From an uncultured bacterium (GTDB lineage Bacteria > Verrucomicrobiota > Lentisphaeria > Victivallales > Victivallaceae), in contig CASECL010000195.1 of assembly GCA_949286445.1 (NCBI GenBank), forward strand, positions 1-7,379: a DNA stretch of 7,379 nucleotides, read 5' to 3'. The notes beneath the pieces were generated by a model. It had not been told where the DNA came from and did no database searches. It saw only the letters and a list, made by a program, of their open reading frames with translations. Shown piece by piece: positions 1 through 7,000 of this stretch (position 1 is its first letter; each line of letters opens with the position of its first letter). The position numbers and the translations under genes were made by a program.

Positions 1-1
1 C

Positions 2-1651
2 AGAGGCTGGCGTTTTTTCCGTCTCCCCAAAGCGAGCAACAGTTACGATGGCGCGCACGGCTGGAACACGGAATGGCCCCGTATCCGTACCATAGGTCTG
101 GAAAAAGATCCAATTTTTTTAATGACAATGCACGGCATGTTCTGGGCGTTCCCACGGAGATTTTCTTCCGGTAACACCGCCGGAATACGTCCATTGTCCA
201 ATTACTTGAAAGTGATCGGGGATTTCTGTTTCTGGAACGACCGGGTGGTATTGGGGTGTGATGACTCGGCTCAAAAAGAATTTTTGAACAAACGCTCCTG
301 CAAGGGAAAAATTACCGGCGCAGGACAATCTAATTCCAACCTGTGGTTTATCAAGCCTGATACCCTCAAGGAACTCGGTCCGGCCTACGCGGCAGGGTAC
401 CTGTACAAAAATGAAGAACTGCCTGCCGGAACCATATCTGAGCCATTTCTGTTTGCCGGCTGGCAGAACCGGAACGCCTGGGTGGCCAACCACGGCGGTA
501 AAACAGCGAAATTAAATTTTGAAATTGATCCTGACGGCAAAGGCAATTGGCAGGAATTGGCGACTTTTGAAGCAAAAGCAGGTCAATCATTCTGTGTACC
601 TTTTGAAGCCGACACTCCGGGAGAATGGATCCGGCTGCGCTGTCAGACGCCGGGTAAATTAAGTGTGGCATTCAATTACGCCCCGGCGGAAACCAGAAAT
701 GCAGAACCGGATCCCATGTTTGACGGCCTGGCAACTGCTTCTGATGCCGGGGTAAACGGCGGCATTCTGTATGCGCGGGGCGGAAATAAACGTACACTGG
801 CATTATCTGCCTCCAGACGGGACGGTGAAAAAGTCACGCCGGAAGCAGTTTATGAATTTAATGCCCGGCTCGAAGGAAAAAAATCCACCGACCTGAAATT
901 AAAAGATTTTATTGCCCGTCAAATGGCAATTCCGCAATTTAAAGACGACGGCAAAGTTATTCCGGTTAAAACAGCAAATTCGGCAATTCTGATCAATGAT
1001 GACAAACAGCGGCGCTGGCTGCTGCCGGTAAGCAATCCGGATATTCTGCCGCTTCAGGAAAAAGGTTTGCTCCGGATTTGCCGGGAAGTGGCCACCGAAC
1101 GGGATCTGTTTAACTGCGGCGGCACGTTTTTCGAACTTCCGGCAGAAAATGCCGATGGATTTGCCAAAATCCGTCCGATAGCCTCACATCCTTTTGCCAT
1201 TAATGATTACGCTTCCTACCGGGGGTTGCTGGTAATGAGCGGATTGAAAAATGAGTATAAAGTGGATGATCAGCATCTTTTCGGCACTCCGGATAGAACT
1301 GCCAGAATCTGGGCCGGTGTAATCGATGACCTCTGGAAGCTGGGCAAACCCACCGGCAAAGGCGGACCGTGGCTGAATACCCAGGTCAAAGCAGATACTC
1401 CTTCTGATCCCTACCTTTTCGGCGGCTATGATCAGAGAGAACTGAGTTTGAGCCATAAAGAAAAAACTCCGGTGGTATTCAAAGTTGAAATCGATCCTTC
1501 CGGAGACGGCACCTGGTTCAGCTATCAGGATTTTGAAGTTCCGCCCGGCGAAACGGTCACTCATGTTTTCCCCGCCAACGTGCAGGGCAGATGGATACGC
1601 TTTTCGGCCAATAAACCGGCTGCTGCCACGGTACAGCTGGATTACCGCTGA
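2..1651 (+). CDS. Large two-module beta-rich protein of unknown function, 5' partial
   Basis: The frame is open from base 2 to the TAA/TGA-type stop at 1649-1651, giving 549 visible residues. The ATG at 122 is internal: the 40 codons before it encode protein-like sequence continuous with the rest (RFFRLPK, then WPRIRTIG), so the true start lies left of the window. A motif of two aromatics, x, L/F, P followed by IRxI/L occurs three times (residues 5-31, 47-65, 376-393), which suggests beta-propeller-like blades. Residues 115-226 and 437-548 align without gaps and share EIDPxGxGxW and GxWIR motifs, so the protein carries a duplicated beta-sandwich-like module; the EIDPxG loop resembles a calcium or turn loop but this is a guess. 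I recall similar unnamed proteins in planctomycete, verrucomicrobial and lentisphaeral genomes near glycan-degradation genes, but I cannot assign a function. Export cannot be judged because the N-terminus is missing. It ends an upstream transcription unit, since a terminator follows within 30 bases. Confidence 0.88.
   Translation, partial: RGWRFFRLPKASNSYDGAHGWNTEWPRIRTIGLEKDPIFLMTMHGMFWAFPRRFSSGNTAGIRPLSNYLKVIGDFCFWNDRVVLGCDDSAQKEFLNKRSCKGKITGAGQSNSNLWFIKPDTLKELGPAYAAGYLYKNEELPAGTISEPFLFAGWQNRNAWVANHGGKTAKLNFEIDPDGKGNWQELATFEAKAGQSFCVPFEADTPGEWIRLRCQTPGKLSVAFNYAPAETRNAEPDPMFDGLATASDAGVNGGILYARGGNKRTLALSASRRDGEKVTPEAVYEFNARLEGKKSTDLKLKDFIARQMAIPQFKDDGKVIPVKTANSAILINDDKQRRWLLPVSNPDILPLQEKGLLRICREVATERDLFNCGGTFFELPAENADGFAKIRPIASHPFAINDYASYRGLLVMSGLKNEYKVDDQHLFGTPDRTARIWAGVIDDLWKLGKPTGKGGPWLNTQVKADTPSDPYLFGGYDQRELSLSHKEKTPVVFKVEIDPSGDGTWFSYQDFEVPPGETVTHVFPANVQGRWIRFSANKPAAATVQLDYR
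344..679 (+). repeat. Internal protein repeat, copy A (112 residues)
   Basis: Encodes residues 115-226 of the visible first protein. It runs from a Trp, through SEPFLFAG and EIDPDGKGNW, to GEWIRL and a final Tyr. It aligns without a gap to copy B at 1310-1645, with about 34 identities in 112 positions by hand count. The similarity is at protein level only, so the duplication is old and is not a DNA repeat. Confidence 0.8.
1310..1645 (+). repeat. Internal protein repeat, copy B (112 residues)
   Basis: Encodes residues 437-548 of the visible first protein and forms its extreme C-terminus. Landmarks matching copy A are the opening Trp, SDPYLFGG, EIDPSGDGTW, GRWIRF and the closing Tyr. The constant offset of 322 residues shows that the two copies have the same length. 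Confidence 0.8.
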
Positions 1652-1679
1652 GTACAGATACAATTTGCTATAATTTCTG

Positions 1680-1739
1680 CCCCCGACGGCACTGACGGTT
1701 CATCTGATATGCCGGCATTGTCAGCCGGGGGATTTTTTT
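1680..1739 (+). terminator. Intrinsic (rho-independent) terminator
   Basis: The outer stem CCCCCG (1680-1685) pairs with CGGGGG (1726-1731). After a small asymmetric internal loop, CTGAC (1692-1696) pairs with GTCAG (1720-1724). A, then seven T (1733-1739) follow at once. The apical loop contains the perfect palindrome ATGCCGGCAT (1709-1718), which may fold as an inner hairpin. It lies 28 bases after the stop of the first gene and ends that transcription unit. Confidence 0.85.
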
Positions 1740-1740
1740 A

Positions 1741-1750
1741 CTCTGCAGAG
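1741..1750. repeat. Perfect palindrome CTCTGCAGAG
   Basis: A ten-base perfect palindrome directly after the T-tract of the terminator. Beyond one mismatched pair it gains two further TT/AA pairs. It could be a protein-binding dyad, but it is about 240 bases upstream of the promoter and no function is shown. Confidence 0.45.
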
Positions 1751-1798
1751 AAACTGTTTTCCAAACTTTGAAAATATATTTGCCGGGAAATACAGTTT
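1751..1798. repeat. Imperfect inverted repeat AAACTGT-TTTCC / GGAAA-T-ACAGTTT
   Basis: The left arm AAACTGTTTTCC (1751-1762) is complementary to the right arm GGAAATACAGTTT (1786-1798) except for one bulged T. The 23-base loop is AT-rich. No T-tract follows, so it is not a terminator. It may be a pair of regulator half-sites or a structured element; its role is unknown. Confidence 0.45.
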
Positions 1799-1990
1799 GC
1801 ACAGGCAGACAATCAATCCGGATTATGTTTTCCGTCATCTTCCGCTGAAATCTTATTTACATCAACACAGTCAGCAGACCGACTGCAAACAAGGTTATTT
1901 TTTCACAATTTTAATAAAGCACAACCAATTGATAAACAATATATTACAATACATATTTCACTTTTACTTCCGATGACTTGAAAAACGCAT

Positions 1991-2018
1991 TTGCAATCAT
2001 CTCTTTTCTGACTATAAT
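1991..2018 (+). promoter_or_regulatory. Sigma-70-type promoter of the regulator-pseudopilin-lyase operon
   Basis: TTGCAA (1991-1996) and a consensus TATAAT (2013-2018) are separated by 16 bases, which predicts a transcript start near 2025 and a leader of about 27 bases. The -35 matches the consensus TTGACA at four of six positions. Arms TTTCT (2005-2009) and AGAAA (2021-2025) form a small dyad that straddles the -10 box, a plausible place for an autorepressor to bind. The promoter call is strong by position and sequence; the operator idea is an inference. Confidence 0.7.
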
Positions 2019-2042
2019 TAAGAAAGAACAGTTAAGCAAAAT

Positions 2043-2049
2043 GAGGTGA
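2043..2049 (+). promoter_or_regulatory. Ribosome binding site GAGGTGA that decides the regulator start
   Basis: GAGGTGA matches the anti-Shine-Dalgarno sequence, and its GAGG core lies five bases before the ATG at 2052. The in-frame GTG at 2046 lies inside this site and has no ribosome binding site of its own, so ATG 2052 is preferred. Confidence 0.75.
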
Positions 2050-2051
2050 CA

Positions 2052-3125
2052 ATGCCGTTCCCGGAAGAAAAACCGGTTTCAAAACCATTGACAATGAGCG
2101 AACTGGCAAAATTAGCCGGAGTTTCTCCTGCTACATTTTCGCGGATCATCAATAATCATCCCAATGTCAAAATAGAAACCAGGCTGCGGGTGGAAAAGCT
2201 GCTTAACTCCATGAATTACCAGCCTCCGGAGGTAAATGTCAGACAGGGACGGCGACGCAGTTCACGCCGTCCGGCGCGTTACCGGAAAATGAGTCTGGCT
2301 CTGGTAATGAATTATCCAATGGAATTATTTTCCCACTTATCATTTTACAACTTGATGCAGCACGCCATAGAACAGCAATTGCAAAACGTTTATTATGAGT
2401 GCGTACTGAGAACTCTGCCGGAAAAAGAGCCGTGGAAGGCAATTGAAGACCTGAAAGTTGACGGTCTGATTATTTTAAATGTAAAACACCTGGAAAATGC
2501 CCGGCTGCTGAAACAATTTATGAAGTATCCGGCAATACACATACTTGGAACACCATCCAACTGTGACTGCTTTGACCGGATAACCTACGACAATGACGGC
2601 ATCGGTAAACTGGCGGCGGAATATTTCCGGAATATGCAGGTGGAAAAAATAGTATGTTTTGCCAATACCGGACGCAACAGAGATTCATCATTTCTCTACC
2701 GCAGGCTGGAGATGCTAAGTGCATGCTTTGCTCCCGGCATGGTGCTTAATGCTGATTTGCAAGACGATTTTCTGGACAAATATCTTTCTCCGCTGCATCC
2801 GGCTTATGAACGGCTTCTGGATATTATAAACGCCATGCCGGAAAAACGAATTGGTATTTTTGCACCCTCTGACGCCTACATTGCGGGGCTGTGCATTGAA
2901 AAAAACCGCAGACATACCAATCTTGACAAAACTCTGATTACCCTGGGGGTAAATAATGAACCCTTTTTCCGCAATATGGGTGATCCACCCTTTCCCTCCA
3001 TTGATTTAAATGTGGAAGGGATTGCCAGGAAAGCGGTGGAACGCTTTTTCTGGCGGCGGGAAAATCCCCGGGAACATTTCCAATCCTTTCTTCTGCCGGT
3101 AAGTTTAAGTGATAATTTGATATAA
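2052..3125 (+). CDS. LacI/GalR-family transcriptional regulator
   Basis: A 357-residue cytoplasmic DNA-binding regulator, close to the usual LacI-family length. Residues 14-59 form the helix-turn-helix (TMSELAKLAGVSPATFSRII, then NNHPNV and the YQPP end), close to the family pattern AxxAGVSxATVSRxxN. Residues about 80-350 form a periplasmic-binding-protein-like effector domain: SLALVMNYP opens the first beta strand, VDGLIILN follows near 140, and the closing part has GVNNEPF and the IDLN-GIARKAVERFF segment typical of the last subdomain. The usual hinge helix with its Ala-Arg minor-groove motif is not visible; instead residues 64-79 are a basic linker with eight Arg and one Lys. Family members bind a sugar or sugar phosphate and usually repress nearby genes. 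Being first in the operon suggests self-regulation together with the pseudopilin and lyase genes. The effector cannot be predicted. Confidence 0.92.
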   Translation: MPFPEEKPVSKPLTMSELAKLAGVSPATFSRIINNHPNVKIETRLRVEKLLNSMNYQPPEVNVRQGRRRSSRRPARYRKMSLALVMNYPMELFSHLSFYNLMQHAIEQQLQNVYYECVLRTLPEKEPWKAIEDLKVDGLIILNVKHLENARLLKQFMKYPAIHILGTPSNCDCFDRITYDNDGIGKLAAEYFRNMQVEKIVCFANTGRNRDSSFLYRRLEMLSACFAPGMVLNADLQDDFLDKYLSPLHPAYERLLDIINAMPEKRIGIFAPSDAYIAGLCIEKNRRHTNLDKTLITLGVNNEPFFRNMGDPPFPSIDLNVEGIARKAVERFFWRRENPREHFQSFLLPVSLSDNLI

Positions 3126-3129
3126 TTAT

Positions 3130-3134
3130 GAGGT
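3130..3134 (+). promoter_or_regulatory. Ribosome binding site of the pseudopilin gene
   Basis: GAGGT lies in the 14-base gap after the regulator stop, with its GAGG core six bases before ATG 3140. The local pattern ATGAGGT is the same as at the regulator start, which supports both starts. Confidence 0.75.
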
Positions 3135-3139
3135 AATCC

Positions 3140-4000
3140 ATGAATCAGGCAGCATCTCCGGTTATCCGGGAAGTCAAGGTAAAAAACGGTTTTACCCTGA
3201 TTGAACTTCTGGTGGTTATTGCGATCATCGGCATTCTGGCTTCAATTCTTCTGCCGTCTCTGGCCAAAGCAAGAGAAAGAGCAAAACAGACCCAGTGCCT
3301 CAATCAGCTGAAACAGATCGGTTTTGCCACTCATGGGTACATTGGCGACCACCGGGATTATTTTCCATTGTTCAAGCAGCAGAACGGCGGTGGAACGACG
3401 GGGTATTGTCATTTACTGGCCTCATATCTGGGGGGGAAACCGGATGAAGATGACATGACCCGGGATCTTATGCGTTACAATAATGCAAAAGAAGAAAACT
3501 ACGCCAAAAATCTGCAGGCCAAGATCTGGAACTGCCCCAATGACGGCATGGGAACCAACAAATTTACCTGGTACGGCAATTCGTACATGATGGCGGGATA
3601 TTCCGGCGGTTTTGTCAATGAGTCACGCAAGGATCTTTATGAAGATTTCATCAACAACCGTGCGCCCAACGGCAGTGATGTTTCCTGTGCCGGACGACGC
3701 CAGACGGAATTGAAATACAATCCTGTTTTTCTCACTGAACACGGTTTCTGGGCATTGGGAGGAAGATTTACCCCAAAAGCGATAAACCCGGGTGATCAGT
3801 ACCGCTCATTTGAGGACTATTTCGGGGGGGCTCAGACTATGATAAAAATGAATTTCTGGCACGATGCCGGACGCTCGAATTACCTGCGGGCGGACGGAAG
3901 CACTTTCAGTGCATTTTACAAAACCACCTGGGCGGGAGCCAAGGTAACCAGCCCGAGTTCACTCAGAGTTAATTCACTGCCGTTATGGAGGCTTTTTTAA
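3140..4000 (+). CDS. Pseudopilin-like protein with prepilin leader and H-X10-DG motif
   Basis: A 286-residue protein with a class III (type IV/type II) prepilin signal. A 17-residue basic leader ends in KNG, cleavage is predicted between Gly17 and Phe18, and the key Glu lies at position +5 (Glu22). A hydrophobic helix follows (about 20-40), then the basic amphipathic stretch KARERAKQTQCLNQLKQIG typical of planctomycete/lentisphaeral pseudopilins. The globular part has the WNCPND motif (residues 130-135) and ends with WHDAGRSNYLRADGS (240-254). This corresponds to the prepilin-associated H-X9-DG motif but has ten residues between His241 and Asp252. Such proteins are thought to be processed by a prepilin peptidase and placed in the inner membrane or a pseudopilus; the role of this branch is not established. 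No secretion machinery genes lie in the window. It sits between the regulator (14 bases) and the lyase (3 bases), so it is co-transcribed and probably serves the same substrate. Two runs of seven G lie within the gene. Confidence 0.93.
   Translation: MNQAASPVIREVKVKNGFTLIELLVVIAIIGILASILLPSLAKARERAKQTQCLNQLKQIGFATHGYIGDHRDYFPLFKQQNGGGTTGYCHLLASYLGGKPDEDDMTRDLMRYNNAKEENYAKNLQAKIWNCPNDGMGTNKFTWYGNSYMMAGYSGGFVNESRKDLYEDFINNRAPNGSDVSCAGRRQTELKYNPVFLTEHGFWALGGRFTPKAINPGDQYRSFEDYFGGAQTMIKMNFWHDAGRSNYLRADGSTFSAFYKTTWAGAKVTSPSSLRVNSLPLWRLF
3987..3991 (+). promoter_or_regulatory. Ribosome binding site of the lyase gene, inside the pseudopilin 3' end
   Basis: GGAGG ends 12 bases before ATG 4004, a longer spacing than usual, and lies within the last codons of the pseudopilin gene. 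The two genes are separated by only three bases. This suggests translational coupling, so enzyme output would depend on pseudopilin translation. Confidence 0.6.
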
Positions 4001-4003
4001 ATC

Positions 4004-7000
4004 ATGAAAAAAATTATTTTTCTGCTGTGCTTCGTTTTGACACTTCAACTTTTTTCTGCTGACACCGGGGAAAAATCCGTTGCCCGGCAGCTGCTGGATA
4101 TGACGGTTATGAGCGACCCCACACTATGGCGGGTTTCCGCCGGCCTTCGGACCCGGCCGCAATGGATAAAAATAAAAAAATTGTATGATGAAAAAAAATA
4201 TGATGAAGCATTGACGGCCCTGCGGGATTACTACTGCGACAAAATGACCAATCCCCGGGATTACGGTTTGCTGTCAGAAGAATTCAATCCCTTCAGCAGT
4301 GGAGCCGGAGGTCTGGGCTGGTGGCCGGCGGCGTCATTCCGCAAAAACCGCCCGGAAGAATCCATTGCCGCCGCCGACCTGCTGCTGGCGGGCAAAGTGA
4401 AAATCGGCAATAAGGAGTTTGCCTTGGGCAAGCCCGGCAAAGCCAACTGGCTGCTGCCGCTGGATAAAAATACGGTTGATGACAGTGATCAACAGCCGGC
4501 GATGGCGGTTTTAAATGGCAATATTCTTACTGATCTGCTTCAGGCGTGGACCATTACCGGCAAAGAGGAATACCTCAAAACCTACCTCGCCTACCTGGAG
4601 GACTGGGCGGACAACAGCACCTATTACCGGGATATTCACCCCTGCAAAGTCGGCAGTCTGATGGTCGGCGGCGTGGCGGGGGCGTGGAATTTGCTGCGCA
4701 ATTTTGCGGTGATCGCCAATTCGCCCGGCGGCCGGGAGAAAATTCCGCCGGAACTTTTTGCCAAAGTCATAATCAAAATACTGCATGAAAGTAATTTCCC
4801 CTCCATGGCCTATCTGCGTTCCAACTGCCACAACTGGACTCCGGGGGTGGGATTATTTCTGAACAGTTTCCTGCTCAATGAATTTCTGGTATCGGAAGAA
4901 TTTTTCCGGGAAGCGCGCCGCCGCAACCTGGAGGACAATGCCGTTACCCAGAATTTGCCGGACGGCACCGAAAATCAGCAATGCCCCTGGTATAATGACA
5001 ATTATTATCAGGTTTATCATGCATTGAGACTGCTGGGAAATTCCAGAAATTCAGAGTGGCAACTGCCGCTGTGGTGGAACAAACTCCGCAAAGATGCACT
5101 GTGGCACCGGGAGATACGGGAAAATCTCAATCTGCATGCCTCTTATGCGCTGCGCAACCGGACTCAGCAGAATGTTCTTCCGCTGGGCTGGGACAGCGGA
5201 ATCCGGCGCGGAGCTCCGGCAACCGGCTGGAATATCAATTATCTCAGCTTTCTGGAAGCAGTACCGGAGGCGGTAAATGATCCGGAAAACTTCGCTATCA
5301 TGATGGCCACCATGCACCCGGGAAACGGCATCCGCCCGACAATAACCGGCAACTGGTTTCCCTACGGCGGCTATAATATTGTCTGGGACGGCTGGGAAAT
5401 TGATGACGGTTACGGTTCGCTATTCTGTTCGCCTCACCCGGGGGCTTACGGCGGCTACCGGAGCATGAAAAACAACAACGCTTTTGCGCTCAATGGTTAC
5501 GGTCAGGATCTGCTTATTTCTGACGCTACCGGAAACTATATGGTACAGGGGTCTCCTCTGAAAATCGACGGCAAATCCGAATTTTTCCATGCCGGATATT
5601 ACAAAGCCGGCGGCAAAGCCGCTCATAAAACCTGGATGATTTCCGCCTGGGACAAACCCGGAAATTTCCGTCATCATGCTTCAGACAAATATAATCTTAT
5701 GGAGGGCGAGTACCGGGGCCCCTGGGACAATACGACAGAGCCTAAACCATTAAACCTCTGTACCACCGGGGCGGTTTTCAACCGTCAGGTAATGCTGGTG
5801 CGGGAATTGAAGCTCTGGATTGTTATTGACCGGGTGGATTACCCCGGGAAACACGCTTTTGAACAGATCTGGCACTTGCCGGTCAAACCCAATGGCAATC
5901 CGGCGTTTGCACCGGAGGAATTTGCCTTTGACAGCAAGGCAAAATGTTTTAAAACCACTTCGAAAGAGGCAAAAAAGGTAAACCTCACTGCCCGGCAATT
6001 CTCTTCATCTGATCTTGAATACAGTTCAAAAAATGTTATCCGGGATACAAAAAACCGCTTCAGCTCCTCCCGCAAGGAAGTTTCTGTCCGTTACCATGGA
6101 GAGAATCACGCTATGGTAATCTCGCTTTTTGAAGCCATTCCGCCGGGGAGGGAAAGCATCATTGAAGAAATTAAACAAGTTACTCCCTCCACCGGAGTAT
6201 GCGGATTTTCCGCCCGTACCCGGAACGGTCAGCTTGTCACCCTGCTCGCCGCGGAAAACGGCACTGCCCGCCTGGCGGCAGACGGCATCAGCGTGGAAGC
6301 GGAGACCTTGCTGGCGGTGAAGAATAAAGCGGTTGTTTCCGGCATTATCCTGGGTGAAAACCGGGGCAGAAACAACTGTGAATTTGCCGTAACCGGCGGA
6401 AAAAGGCAGAATATTCCCATTTACCGCCCGGTGGAACAGGTGAAATTTTCTCCGGAACAGGATAAATTTTATGACACACTGGCAGTATCCATTACCTGCC
6501 CCACTCCGGGTACTTTCATAACTTACACCACTGACGGGAGCGACCCGACCCCGCAATCTTCCCGCTACACCAAACCGGTTACTCTTGAACGCAGCACACT
6601 TCTCCGTGCCCGGGCCTACCGCGATGGTGTCACTGAAAACCCGAAAATGGACAGCACCACCCACGCTTCACCGGCGGGATATGCCTGGTTTGAGAAAACG
6701 CCTTTCGTTGATCCGGTTTCCGTTTCCGGACTGAAAAACGGTCTGGAAGTAAAATATTACGAAGGACCTTATCAGAAACTCTGGATGTTTTTGAATGAAC
6801 TGAAACCGCTGAAAACCGGAGTTGCCGGGGATCTGTTTGATTTAAGCATCATTCCGGACAGCAACCCGCGCCTGAGCCGGAAAATGACGCCGCGGAAAAA
6901 GTATTATGCTCTGGAGTATGACGGTTATCTCGACATTCCGGCGGACGGCACTTATGTATTTCAGGCCCCCCGGGAACTGGTGTGGCCGGATACGGAAGCC

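Larger units (their letters stand above)
1652..2051. other. 400-base intergenic regulatory region without a gene
   Basis: No convincing open reading frame or RNA gene is seen on either strand. From left to right it holds an intrinsic terminator for the upstream gene (1680-1739), a perfect 10-base palindrome (1741-1750), a longer imperfect inverted repeat (1751-1798), a small dyad GCAG-N5-CTGC (1874-1886), a very AT-rich stretch (about 1890-1970), and a promoter (1991-2018). The AT-rich stretch has no -10/-35 pair I would trust. The composition contrasts sharply with the CCGG-rich coding sequence on both sides. Confidence 0.75.

Noticed and set aside
122..124. ATG 122 as the true start of the first protein
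   Set aside because: The frame is open to the left edge, the preceding 40 codons read as continuous protein with the same aromatic-Pro and IRxI motifs, and no ribosome binding site precedes this ATG.
1184..1663. 159-residue open frame on the - strand opposite the first gene
   Set aside because: The + strand frame carries clear duplicated protein motifs here; the - strand product shows no protein-like features.
1669..1674. TATAAT as a promoter -10 box after the first gene
   Set aside because: No acceptable -35 lies 15-19 bases upstream, and any transcript would run straight into the terminator hairpin.
1796..1995. Three TTTGCA/TGCAAA hexamers in the intergenic region as an operator series
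   Set aside because: Six-base matches with irregular spacing and mixed orientation are expected by chance in AT-rich DNA of this length.
2046..2048. GTG 2046 as the start of the regulator
   Set aside because: It lies inside the GAGGTGA ribosome binding site that serves ATG 2052, and has no site of its own.
3121..3126. TATAAT at the regulator stop codon as a separate pseudopilin promoter
   Set aside because: No -35 is present at the right distance, and the predicted start at about 3133 would cut away the pseudopilin ribosome binding site.
4169..4204. A-rich stretch with A7 and A8 runs and the repeated TATGATGAA in the lyase gene
   Set aside because: It encodes an ordinary Lys/Glu-rich helix (KKLYDEKKYDEA); transcriptional slippage is possible but nothing in the sequence points to a programmed alternative product.
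6026..6664. 212-residue open frame on the - strand
   Set aside because: It lies wholly opposite the well-supported lyase-like gene, has no recognisable domain or ribosome binding site, and its composition is typical of an antisense shadow.
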